NCBI GenBank assembly: GCA_037127255.1
Contig: JBANSL010000014.1
Coordinates: 69,423,646-69,487,645 of the forward strand
DNA length: 64,000 bases
Direction of reading: 5' to 3'
Source: Persicaria tinctoria
Lineage: Eukaryota > Streptophyta > Magnoliopsida > Caryophyllales > Polygonaceae
Below, in pieces: positions 22,823-32,776 of the stretch. Both the position numbers and the translations under genes were made by a program. The notes beneath the pieces were generated by a model. The model did not search any database, was not told the origin of the DNA, and saw only the letters and a program-made list of their open reading frames with translations. Numbering within the stretch: the stretch's first letter is position 1; every line of letters starts with the position of its first letter.

Positions 22823-23134
22823 GGGTCAGTTTGGTGACACAGAGCTAATGAGGTAGCTAAAATTGATGGATTAAATGTGTTAAATATATGTAAATTAATT
22901 AGAGTTTTTATAAAGTTGTAAGATGTTTGGTAACCAACTGATAGGTTAGCTGATAAAAAAACAGCTACTCAAATGGAAGAAAATGAATAAAATTTTGAAA
23001 AACTTAGGGCGAGTAATCGTTGAAAATCCAATTTTAAAAAGTAATTAAATTAAAATTTTATATTTAACTTATTGAAAACTATAAAATATTAAAAACAAAA
23101 CTCTGAAAAACTATTTACACTGCCAAACGAACCC
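22823..23134. mobile_element. Tourist-like (PIF/Harbinger) MITE, TSD TTA
   Basis: The left end GGGTCAGTTTGGTGA and the right end (reverse complement GGGTTCGTTTGGCAG) form imperfect inverted repeats. TTA flanks both sides (22820-22822 and 23135-23137), the 3-bp target duplication of PIF/Harbinger elements. The interior is AT-rich and non-coding. Confidence 0.72.
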
Positions 23135-23157
23135 TTAGTCTACTAGAATTTTAAAAA

Positions 23158-23418
23158 GGGTGTGTTTGGATTCCAAATGCATTATGTTTATAATGCAAAA
23201 TGAAGGCGATGTTTGGTTAACAAAAAATTTAAGGCGTTTAAATTATAATATTTTTGGATTCTACGATATATTAATTAAAATGAAATTATTTTATCTCAAT
23301 TTATGTGATTATTTGATTAAAATACGGTTTTACCTCAGTGTTTACAAAATTTTTAATTTTACAACCAAACAGACACATAAATCGAGGTAAAATAGATCAA
23401 TGAAATCCAAACACACCC
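23158..23418. mobile_element. Inverted-repeat MITE (GTGTTTGGATT family)
   Basis: GGGTGTGTTTGGATT at 23158-23172 is the exact reverse complement of AATCCAAACACACCC at 23404-23418. The interior is AT-rich. No clear target duplication was found, so the superfamily is open. Confidence 0.6.
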
Positions 23419-24548
23419 CAAGTCATCGTCATGACTTATTTTGCACAAATTGTTGTAATTAATTTTTTTTAACCCCAGTAAAAACAGATCAAATGCCGTC
23501 GAACTTGAATTTGAATCATACAACTTTGTTTATTACGGAGTAGTATTATTTTTGAACAAATCATTGGATCACGCACAAATTGTACTAAACAAATACTCCA
23601 AGATCCGACTGAGTACAGCTCATTAATTCATTTCGAATTTTAATTCTTCAACTTGCATGACAAAACACTAATTAGGGCCCATGTGATGTGATGCAATAAG
23701 ATGGAGTAACATACTCCGTATATTTAATACTCAACACTAAAGTAAAAATAAATTTAGGAGAAAAAAAACTTTTTTTTTGGGTTCGGTTAACGACACGGTG
23801 TTCATATCACCAATTGCACGGTCCCGGTACCGACTCCCGGAATCGGCAAGCCCTTCGTCGACACTGTACACCGGCGACAACAAGGTGGAAGCCAATGCTG
23901 ACTGGCGAGGTCGGTTGCCCCCTCCTCCACCTGGTTTTACATTTATATCTCTCCTCGATCTGTCTCCCTCTTCTCTTCGAGAGCTCCACCTCTTGCAACG
24001 TCGTCTTTGGTTTCGCTTCGGCGATCTGAGGAGTAGATCTAGCCACGGTCGAAGCGGCTGCTGCCGAGCGGTGGAGGAGGCAATTCCCAGTGAAGCGCTG
24101 GACTAGATCCGAGAAATTGCTGATTCAATTAGACATTTGAGCTCTTCGCTTCTTCGATCATCGATTGATTTCTTGAAGGAAAGTGAGAGATTGAGCTGGG
24201 TGGGATTTGTGTGTGTGAAAGCTCAATTGAGCAAGTGCAGGGGATGATGTCCGTGGTTTTTGTATGTGAAAGCTCGTGGTAACCGATACCGACTCAAGAG
24301 ATCGGCAGTGGAGTTCACCGAATTCGGAAGACGGCACTTGCACCGTGCGAACAGCGAGAAATTGTCGTGCGAATAGAAAGTCTGTTTTTTTTTTATGATT
24401 GTCTTGTTTTCTGCGATCTCTTCGATCTAACTAGAATGCATTTTAAGTGTTTTTTAGCAGCTAAATTGTCGTATTGATCTGTTTTTTCTGATGTTGCAAC
24501 CTCATCAAAAAAAAAAAAAACCTTTTATTACTGTTTTAGGTTATTTTA
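23419..24548. other. Intergenic with a GC-rich island, gene not recognised
   Basis: 23419-23776 is AT-rich with nothing recognised. 23777-24110 is GC-richer and open for 109 codons on + (MGSVNDTVFISPIARSRYRL...). It has simple Arg/Ser/Pro-rich composition and antisense and third-frame openings too, so it is probably not a protein gene. It may be a promoter or leader fragment. A related word (ACCGACTC...ATCGGCA) recurs near 24287. Confidence 0.35.
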
Positions 24549-24750
24549 GGGCGTGTTTGGTTTCTGCAATTATAAATATTATTTAAAATAGCATAAATTA
24601 TAAATATTATTTATAATTATAAATATTTCAATACTATTTGGTAATTGTTTAAAATAGCATAAATTTTAAATAAAATGTCTTATAAATTATATTAATTAAT
24701 TATATTATAATTCGTAATGTATTTTACTTAATTGAAATCCAAACACACCC
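24549..24750. mobile_element. Inverted-repeat MITE related to 23158-23418
   Basis: GGGCGTGTTTGGTTTC at the left pairs with GAAATCCAAACACACCC at the right (24734-24750). The interior is almost pure A/T with repeats of TAAATATTATTTA. The ends resemble those of 23158-23418. Confidence 0.55.
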
Positions 24751-24999
24751 GGACATGCTAACGTTTTTTTTTCTGTAATATGTTAGTTTTGACTTTGTTA
24801 TTTGTTATCCTTATATCAAATATATAGTGAGAAAGAATATACGGAAATTTCGCGAGGTACCCTTGTGGTATTGCAATTTTCGCGAGGTATACAACTCTTT
24901 TGCATATTTCGCGTGGTGCCCCTGTGATTTTCAATTGTTTCGCCTCGTGCCCTTTCCGGTTAATTTTAACAGACTCCGTTAGTTTTCAATTAAAAAAAA

Positions 25000-26190
25000 A
25001 AATAGAACACATCTTCCTCTTCGCTACACGGGCTTCCTCCTCCTCCACCTCCATCCCTTCCTCTTCGCTGGCGCCGCTCCGCCCTCCTCCCCGATCGAAG
25101 CTCCCTTTCGCCCCGTGCCATGTGCTGTATTTGTTAATCTTTTCCATTAAATTAATTTAAACAAAAGAAGAAAATAAAAATAGAACACATCTTCCTCTTC
25201 GTGACTTTGAGCAAGAGAGAAACGAACACTGCCTACGAAAGGAGACGCCGATAGGAGGATGCCGTCGAGGTGGAGCACTTGGTGACGCCGGCGGCCGGAG
25301 GTAAGTATCTTCCCTTCCTCCTCAATTGATTATGGGATTTAGGGTTTTTTTTCGAATTGGGGGTTTAGGTTAGATTGTAGATGGAGGATCTTTGAGTTGG
25401 TTTTGGGATTAGCTTTAGCGATCAATTTTATGCAAATCTCGTTCCATTTGTGTCATATTGAGTTGCTTCATACTTTTATTTCGAATTGGGGGTTTGGGGA
25501 AACAAGCTAGGTTGGCAATGCTTCATACTTTTATTTAGAATTCAGCAGCAAAAGGTTGCTGCACTGATATTCAATTTGCTTCTCAGATTGGGATTTTTTA
25601 TTAAGATTGGATTTTCACTGTCATGGAAATGTGTTAGATTGGATTTTCACCCATGGAAATTTACTTATCAGATTCGAATTGGGGGTTTGGGGGAAAAAAG
25701 CTTGGCAATTCAAATTTCACTGTCATGGAATTCCTCTTACCAAGTGAACTTTCTGATTTCAAGGATATTACACAGAATATGAAATTAGTTGTTAAGATTG
25801 GATTTTTACTGTCATGGAAATGTGTTAGATGCATTTGTTACTCGAGTTCTTCATATGTGAATTTGCGAATTATGAATCCGCTTTTCTTTAATATCAGGAA
25901 GATGTTGACCTAAATTGTTGCTAAGCTTGATGCAAAGGCATTTAAACTTGTTGCAAAGGCATTTGAATTTGCTGCTAAACTTGTTACAAAAGCATTCGAA
26001 CTTGGTGACATATCATTGTTGTTAGTTTGGCTTTCTTGTTATTAACTGAATATTTTCTTTACCGCTAAATTTCAAATCATCTCAATGGATTTGTGTGTCT
26101 GAATTACTTAGGAGTTTTAAGCTTTGGTGGAGAGAGCTCTATAAACAGGTTATCTGTAGTTTGTTGTGTCTAATTATATCTAATAATTTT
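25000..26190. other. Pack-MULE interior: leader-like and repeated sequence
   Basis: ATAGAACACATCTTCCTCTT occurs twice (about 25004 and 25179). A possible leader exon ends GGCCGGAG|GTAAGT near 25301. From 25480 to 25840 the phrases TTCGAATTGGGGGTTTGGGG and TTTCACTGTCATGGAA recur two to three times. At 25918-25995 a short tandem array repeats CTTGTTGCAAAGGCATTTGAA-like units. No protein family is recognised. Confidence 0.45.
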
Positions 26191-26193
26191 CAA

Positions 26194-26265
26194 GCCTATT
26201 AGCTCAAATGGTAGAGCGGTGCGTGCTTATGCACAAAGATGTGGGTTCAAATCCCTCATAGGCTT
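26194..26265 (+). tRNA. tRNA-like sequence, probably a pseudo-tRNA or SINE-type Pol III promoter
   Basis: The sequence has acceptor arms (GCCTAT / ATAGGC), a D arm with A box (TTAGCTCAAATGGTAGAGC) and a T arm with B box (GGGTTCAAATCCC). The anticodon arm does not fold into a standard 5-bp stem and 7-base loop; GTGC-TTAT-GCAC forms instead. It lies inside the Pack-MULE. A second tRNA-like sequence faces it at 26746-26812. I treat it as a degenerate copy, not a working tRNA gene. Confidence 0.5.
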
Positions 26266-26745
26266 TTAAATCTCATGGTCTATATATGGTTATGTGTATT
26301 TTTTTTAAGTAACCAAGTGCTTGTTAATTTTTCATAAGATGAGAATTAGAGCTTGAAAAAAAAAATAGCTCTCTTTAACAACCATCATAGGTCAGAAAAA
26401 ATAAAACCAAAAAAGATCACCTTAAAACATAAAAGATAAAGGCAACATTTCCATCAAAGATCAATTTACTGTATGGTTGTCTTAATCACTAAATGCATAA
26501 AATAAAATGATAAAACAACTAGCATAAAAGATCACCCTAAAACAAAATTTCCATCAACATAATAAATCTGAAAGACAAACTTACTGTATGGCTGGAAAAA
26601 AATATAGTTAGAATTAATCAGTATACCATCCATTTGATAAGGCCAACTTCTCATGTTTGACCGATTGCCCATTCAATTTAGTATGTTAAATGCATTAACT
26701 TTAACATATTTATGTCAAAACGAAAGGAAAGATTTGTAGCATATG
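26266..26745. other. AT-rich spacer between the two tRNA-like sequences
   Basis: Nothing is recognised. CATAAAAGAT, CCTAAAACA and TTTCCATCAA each recur in this stretch, suggesting an old local duplication (about 26405-26470 and 26520-26590). Confidence 0.4.
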
Positions 26746-26812
26746 TGGGATTCGAACCCACATCAATGTGTATAACACATTGCTCTACCTTTGAGCTAAT
26801 AAGCTAATTCAG
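26746..26812 (-). tRNA. tRNA-like sequence facing the one at 26194
   Basis: On the - strand it reads GCTTATTAGCTCAAAGG..., with an A box and a perfect B box (GGTTCGAATCC). The anticodon stem AATGT/ACATT can enclose a 7-base loop with TAT in the anticodon position (Ile-like), but position 26 is then missing. It shares the A-box region and GATGTGGGTTC with the + strand copy 480 bp away. It may be a pseudo-tRNA or the head of a tRNA-derived element. Confidence 0.5.
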
Positions 26813-27574
26813 TGCAAGGATTTTTGAAAATCTTCAATTAGAAAATCCATATAGAAACACACTCCATATTTGATAAACTAGTATACCATGGGTTTAGTGA
26901 AATCTAAATAAGAGAACTCACAAGCAAACACCTCCTAAAACAAAACAAAACAAAACAAAGAAGAAATGCTTCATCTATACCTCGCCATCTTCATCAACAT
27001 AGGTATATTCTCACGGACAATTTGAGAATCAGAATGATGCCTAGCTGAAAAACTCTCTTTTGCCATGTTTTGGGCAGTAAAGAGTTCTAATATTTGAGTT
27101 TGAGTTTCAAGTCTGTGGGACAACTTCTTGTTCAAACCCTTTTACATATAAAAAGCAAATTTAAGTTATAGATTGAACAATTTAACCATATACCAGGAAA
27201 AGAGTTCCCAAGTACGAGGATTTTCGAAAATCTCCAATTAAAGTACCAAACTACCATTTCGCCGAAGCCAATCAATTGATGCAGTTCATACTTCATAGCA
27301 CTTTCAAGTGATAGATAGTTCCATACACATACAGGGTATAAAATACAAGGAGAAGATCCTTTTTCTATCGAACAACTTTTGCTACAAGGATAAGAATTCA
27401 ACCGGAATGGTGTCCATAAGGATGGATCACAAGATTGGTGAATGAAATTAGCTACTGGTCCATGTTTATTGCAATGGCCTAGGATAGTTAGCCTGACCTA
27501 ATGTCAAGGCGAAATGCATATATGATATATGCACTCAAAAAAGAATGCTGAGAGGAACAAGAGAGCATCCATAC

Positions 27575-27696
27575 CTTAAGTGTCATGTAGTCACGACTAA
27601 GTATGTATCTACCATCCCTTGAAAAATTGATATCTGAAATGGATGCAATAATCTCTATAAAGAAAGCTCTTGAACCTGGTGCCTCCTGTTCGTCAA
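27575..27696 (-). pseudogene. Captured exon of PP2A regulatory subunit B55 (WD40)
   Basis: A 122-bp exon reads DEQEAPGSRAFFIEIIAS followed by ISDINFSRDGRYILSRDYMT, a highly conserved block of the B55 family of protein phosphatase 2A regulatory subunits, close to its fifth WD40 repeat. It is bounded by AG (GTATGTAG|GTTTGACG) and GT (CTTAAG|GTATGG), so the genomic DNA with introns was captured. No other B55 exon was found next to it. It is a fragment inside the Pack-MULE. It could give an antisense or chimeric transcript but no B55 protein. Confidence 0.85.
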
Positions 27697-27999
27697 ACCT
27701 ACATACATGGAGCACCTCTTTATTTAGAGTAGTAGTCAACAATTTAATATATTTCATATACTACACAAATCACAATAAAGTTAGAAATGAACAGATAAGC
27801 ATGGGTATCACATAGTTCTGAGAATACAACAGGTAGAGACCACTTACAGTTTCGCATAAACCTCCTATTCGAAAATTCATACATACTAAATCCCCAAATT
27901 CCAACCTTAAAAACCCTAATTGGAACCAATACAATCCCTAAAGCTAAAGCTAAATCAGTAAATCCCTAAAGACGGGATTTTCGATTTGTAATTTGATGC

Positions 28000-28140
28000 A
28001 AATTAACGAACAACTAAAATCCCTAAATCGAGAAACTGCAATACCTTTGGAGAATTAGATTATCGCAGTCGCCAGGGCCGTCCCTGTTCTCATCTGTCCC
28101 TTCGACGCTGGCGGCGTTGAGTTCTACTTGAAAATGGTCG
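28000..28140 (-). pseudogene. Exon-like fragment of unknown origin in the Pack-MULE
   Basis: The - strand is open at about 28140-28045 (frame ending GDCDNLILQR) and ends in a donor-like CTCCAAAG|GTATTGC. The sequence is GC-rich compared with its surroundings. I do not recognise the protein. It may be another captured exon. Confidence 0.35.
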
Positions 28141-28249
28141 GTCTCCCTCTCAGTCTCTCTGGTAGTCTGGTGTGCAAAATAATCGTTCTTCGTGTTCTTC
28201 CATCTTCAACCTCTTCTTTTGCTTTTATTTTAATAAAACTTTCTTTTTA

Positions 28250-29850
28250 TCTATATCTATGTACATATACTAAAACCGATGCATTTGTGCCTGCGTGGCG
28301 GCACGTGAGTGAATCTGCCGACGTGGCGGCGCGAGAGTGCGTCTCGCAAAGCTTTCTCCCGTCAAAAAGGAAATCTAATAAAAATAATTATTTTATTTTA
28401 CCATTAACACATATAATTGGATAGATGGAATATCTTATAAAAGATAAATATTATATAAGGAAAAAACTATATCAATATAATTAAACGTAGTAGTAGTAAT
28501 AATAAAAATAATTAATAAAACTATTTTTCATAGTCATACTTACCAAAAATATTAATAGATAAATATGTAATATTTGATATGTGCTATTTTATTTACATTT
28601 AGATTATTTTTTGGTGGAAATAATTATTTATTTCAAAATCAATCATTTAATATTTTTTATTTTATATTTATCTATATTATTTTTTGAGGCCAAAATAATT
28701 AATTAAAATATTACATAGCCATATATGTAGCCACAATCCATCCGTACATAGATATTTTAGAAAACTAATGTAATAAATATATACTACATATATATTTAAT
28801 AAAAAGGAATATTAAAATATTTTTAAAAATCAACTATCTAATTAAATTACATGAGATTTAATTAACCATAGATTAGAAAAAAAAACTTTTCCATAGTACC
28901 TTATAAATGTGAATTTTATTTATATTTTGAGATAATCTAATTAAAAGATATTTAGATTATATATAACCTGTCGAACTAATTTTATTTATATTTATATTAT
29001 TTTTTGGAAGAAAAAATAATTTATATTTAGATTAACGCATTCTCCGTACACAGAAACCGATGCATTGGTGCCTGCGTGGCGGCACGTGAGTGAATCTGCC
29101 TACGTGGCGGCGCGAGAGTGCGTCTCGCAAAACTTTCTCCCGTCAAAAAGGAAATCTAATAAAAATAATTATTTGATTTTACCATTAACACATATAATTG
29201 GAGAGATGGAATATCTTATAAAAGAGTAAATATTATATAAGGAAAAAACTATATCAATATAATTAAACGTAGTAGTAGTAATAATAAAAATAATTAATAA
29301 AAATAATCTTTATAGTCATACTTACCAAAAATATTAATAGATAAATATGTAATATTTGATTAGTGCTATTTTATTTATATTTAGATTATTTTTTGGTGGA
29401 AAGAATTATTTATATCAAAATCAATCACTTAATAATTGTTATTTTATATCTATCTATATTATTTTTTGAGGCCAAAATAAATAATTAAAATATTATATAG
29501 CCATATATGCAGCCACAATCCATCCGTACATAGATATTTTAGTAAACTAATGTAATAAATATATACTACATATTTAATAAAAAAGAATATTAAAATATTT
29601 TTAAAAATCTATCTAACTAATTAAATTACACGAGATTTAATTAACCATAGATTAGAAGAAAAAAAACTTTTACATAGTACCTAATAAATGTGAATTTTAT
29701 TTATATTTTGAGATAATCTAATGAAAAGATATTTAGATTATATATAACATGTTGAACTAATTTTATTTATATTTATATTTTTTTAGAGGAAAAAAATAAT
29801 TTATATTTAGATTAACGCATTCCCCGTACACGGGACGGGCTCTACACTAG
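28250..29850 (+). mobile_element. Helitron-like element with a 781-bp tandem duplication, nested in the Pack-MULE
   Basis: Two copies of about 781 bp lie head to tail (28274-29054 and 29055-29835), both starting AACCGATGCATT and both containing TGCCTGCGTGGCGGCACGTG. The right end has a short hairpin (CCCGT...ACGGG) followed by CTCTACACTAG and T, as in Helitron 3' ends (hairpin, then CTRR, host T). The left end TCTATATC follows an A, fitting insertion between A and T. No Rep/helicase gene is present. The whole unit sits just inside the right TIR of the Pack-MULE. Confidence 0.6.
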
Positions 29851-30174
29851 TTTAAGAAAATTTAACGGCACTGTTAGAAAAACAAACGGAGGGGCACGAG
29901 GTGAAATTTAATCAAACCTCAAGGGTACCACGCGAAATATGCAAAAGAGTTGTATACCTCGCGAAAATTGCAATACCTCAGGGGTACCTCGCGAAATTTC
30001 CGAAGAATATATTATCTATTTTTTTTATTCAAATTATAGAAAATATAGAGCAACATCCAAGTGCACGCTCAAGAAAATAATATTTAAATCAACTAGCTTG
30101 AAAACAAACAACTTACAAACAAAACACAGACAAAGCAATGCCACCAAACGGGACTTTAGCATTCAAAACAGAGA

Positions 30175-30626
30175 TCAAATTGGGCCCTTCCCGGGCTCGG
30201 AAAGCATCGCCAAGACGCGGGCCCACGTGGGCCTCGAAAGCAGCCTCTCGGACCACGCACCCACGTGGGGCCTACTCTGAAACAGCCTCTTGGCGCGCGT
30301 GGCCATGAGCGCGTGCAGGTACGGCGTGTGAGTGAGGTCGGCCACGGTGAACTTATCCCCGCCCAAGAACTCCGACTCCCCGAGCCTCTCCTCGTACACG
30401 TCCAGAACCCGGCAGAGCCTCTTCTCCGCCTCCGCAACCGCCGCCTCGTCGCCCTCCTGGCCGCAGCGGGGCTTGTCCACGAGCTCCGCGATGAGGGCCC
30501 GCGCCGGAGGCCGGAACTGGTGGCACTCGACATCGATCCACATGGCGACGATCCCTTGAATCAGAGGTGTCATGTAGACCAGCTGGATCGCCTGGGTCGC
30601 GAATCCGTGGAATATGTATCTCATCT
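30175..30626 (-). pseudogene. Phi-class glutathione S-transferase, last exon only
   Basis: Read on the - strand from an AG acceptor (GGGGCAG|AGATGAGATAC) to TGA at 30175. It gives the C-terminal GST domain: VAMWIDVECHQFRPPARAL, DEAAVAEAEKRLCRVLDVYE, EFLGGDKFTVADLTHTPYLH, LFQSRPHVGAWSERLLSRPT. In plant phi GSTs this is exon 3; exons 1 and 2, with the catalytic Ser and most of the thioredoxin fold, are not found in the next kilobase. The exon is open throughout and markedly GC-rich. A 22-base piece (ATCCACATGGCGACGATCCCTT) recurs at about 30898-30919. The Pack-MULE ends 172 bp away. Confidence 0.85.
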
Positions 30627-31489
30627 CTGCCCCTGATTCTGTTTGATTATTCAACGTTAAATTTAGGGGGAAAATAATATGGAAAGAAAACGTTAAATTT
30701 ATCATTAAAATATATTATTTTTAATTGAAGTAATTCAGATGAATAAAAAAATAATTAAAAAAAATATTGAGTCTAATATATTACATTATTTTCTCAAAAT
30801 ACTAAATATATGTGGTCGAAAATGTTTTTTTTTCCTCCACCTGCTATATAGATATAGACGAATTGACTAAACCTCTTTTTTAAGGGGTATATGAGTATAT
30901 CCACATGGCGACGATCCCTTAGAGCGTGTTTTCTAAACCTCTTTTTTGAGAGGCAGAGGAGGTGGAAGTGGGTGAAATGGGGTGGAGGTAGGAGAAAATC
31001 CCCTATCTTTGTGAGATGAGATAGGGGAGATGGGAGATCCACCCCTTTAATGAAGGTGGAGGTAGTACTGGGCCTAAACATGTCACTTTTAGACATAAAA
31101 ATCCAAACAAAACTATTCCAGATGTGTACCATACAAATTCTATGTACATAGCGAGGTGATAAGACCATACATAAGCGAAAAGTATAAAATAAAAGAGAGA
31201 GAAATTTAAAATTTAAATGAAGTAGGGAGATGTAAATATACCAAATAGAATCAAGTCTCCATCTTCAAGAACGGGGACCTCACCAAAAGGCTGTCATTAA
31301 GGATGTCAAACAACAGATCGATAATAAGATGTACGAAGTCGAGATCGAGGACAAGAGACTTACACTGAGGGATAGAAAACTAGGGGTGAGATTCTGGGAA
31401 GACTTGAGGTCAACGGGGATGAAGTCAAAGTCGAGCTGGAGCTCAAAGAGGGAGGCAAGGACTCTCTGGGTGCCAATTCATTCTCGCCC
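30627..31489. other. Unassigned stretch between GST exon and Harbinger transposase
   Basis: Mixed sequence. GAGCGTGTTTTCTAAACCTC (about 30923) followed by GAGAGGCAGAGGAGGTGGAAG resembles the edge of a MITE, but no inverted partner was found. 31250-31490 may hold a decayed upstream part of the Harbinger element. Confidence 0.35.
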
Positions 31490-31515
31490 ATGAGACCGAC
31501 CTCCGTTGCGTCCAA

Positions 31516-32570
31516 GTGTTTAGAATGTCGAAGCACGTCTTCACATCCCTGTGTTCAACTCTTCACGATAGATATGGCCTGCGAGGATCGAAGCACATGA
31601 CCGTCATGGAGAAGGTGGGGATCTTTGTCAACACCATGGCTTGGGGTGCGTCGCTCCGGGACTCATGCGAACGCTTTCAAAGATCGACATCCTCGCTCAG
31701 TGAAGCCATAACCGACGTCCTCGAAGCACTTGTCGGGCGTAACAGTGCTTGGAATGGCCTCGCTCGCGACGTCATCAGACCGGTGGACCCCACATTCTCT
31801 GAGGTCCCGAAGCAAATAAGCGAAGACAGTAGATACAACAGATACTTCAAGGTCACACCTACCCCCATGTTACTCATGTCCCTTTGCTAGTCTTTAGAGG
31901 ATGTCGTCATGCAGTTGCTCCCTGCAGGGATGCATCGGGGCCCTAGACGGCACACACATCGAAGCTGTTATTCCGTGTGACGAGCAGCTGCCTTACAAGG
32001 GACGCATGCAAGGGCATCACCACGTTCAACGTCCTAGCGGTTTGTGACTTCGACCTCAATTTCACTTTCATTTCCGCCGGGTGGGAGGGAAGCGCCCACG
32101 ATTCCCGTGTTTTGGAGCACTCCCTTAGCACACCGGGGATGCATTTCCCCCATCCGCCCGCAGGACGTTATTACTTGTGTGACAAGGGATATCCTGAGCG
32201 ACCGGGATACATGATACCGTACTCCAAGACAAAGTACCACCGAGTTGCGTTCGTGCAGGAACCGGCGGACAACGAGAAAGAAGCTTTCAACCAAAGACAC
32301 TCGTCCTTGCGCGGGGCTGTCGAACGGACGTTCGGTATCTTCAAGAGTCAGTGGAAGATGACCAAGCCAATGCACAAGTATCCCGTAGGCAAACAGGTAG
32401 ACATCATCATCGCGTGTGTGGCATTGCATAATTTCATCCGGCGATCGGGGGGAGAAGGGGAATCCGTGAACGGATTAGTGGATGACAGGTGTGTCGAGCC
32501 CGATGTTGAAGTAGGGTACTGGATTCTTATTCCAACAGCTACAAAAGTTATTTGCTTTGATTTCAAGTAG
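31516..32570 (+). pseudogene. PIF/Harbinger transposase (DDE_Tnp_4 / HARBI1-like), broken
   Basis: The N-terminal part (31516-31890) reads MSKHVFTSLCSTLHDRYGLR, ending at a stop near 31888. The catalytic part follows with the DDE triad: CIGALDGTHIEAVIP (Asp, about 31927), WEGSAHDSRVL (Asp, about 32090) and LRGAVERTFGIFK (Glu, about 32316). A frame change lies near 31985-32000, after QLPYKGRMQ. The usual tail VALHNFIRR is present (about 32418). Such enzymes cut at TTA/TAA targets and normally work with a Myb-like partner, which is not seen here. Terminal inverted repeats could not be located. Confidence 0.88.
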
Positions 32571-32776
32571 GGTAGGTAGATGTTCAAAGAAATATAGAAT
32601 CGATTAATCTATATATTTTTTTTATAAAAAAAAAATCAAATTTAAAGTATCGATCTTTTCGATAAAAAAATTTCTCCAGTACAACGTAAGATTTTGAAAA
32701 ACAACACGGTGAGGAAAATGGAAATATGTTATGTTAGTGAAAAATTTGACGTTGTCGAGTATTTTGTTTTGTGTAT
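32571..32776. other. Short AT-rich spacer
   Basis: Nothing recognised. 32768-32776 is the left target duplication (TTTGTGTAT) of the following foldback element. Confidence 0.5.

Larger units (their letters stand above)
24842..30002. mobile_element. Mutator-like element (Pack-MULE), 5161 bp, 9-bp TSD AAGAATATA
   Basis: The ends CGGAAATTTCGCGAGG and CCTCGCGAAATTTCCG are inverted, and the pairing extends about 135-145 bp (24842-24990 against 29868-30002). AAGAATATA flanks both sides (24833-24841 and 30003-30011), the 9-bp target duplication typical of Mutator elements. No MURA-type transposase is visible, so it is non-autonomous. The interior carries a PP2A-B55 exon with intron borders, other exon-like pieces, two tRNA-like sequences and a nested Helitron-like unit. 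The TIR is built of four ~30-bp degenerate units starting TTTCGCG (24848, 24878, 24907, 24938). Confidence 0.93.

Noticed and set aside
23777..24106. 109-codon open frame as a protein gene
   Set aside because: It is open in other frames and on the other strand too, is of biased composition, and has no recognisable motif.
26194..26265. A functional tRNA gene
   Set aside because: A and B boxes are good, but the anticodon arm does not give a standard stem and 7-base loop, and it lies inside a transposon.
30332..30636. + strand open frames overlapping the GST exon
   Set aside because: They are shadows of the GC-rich - strand GST exon; only the - strand frame has the GST motifs.
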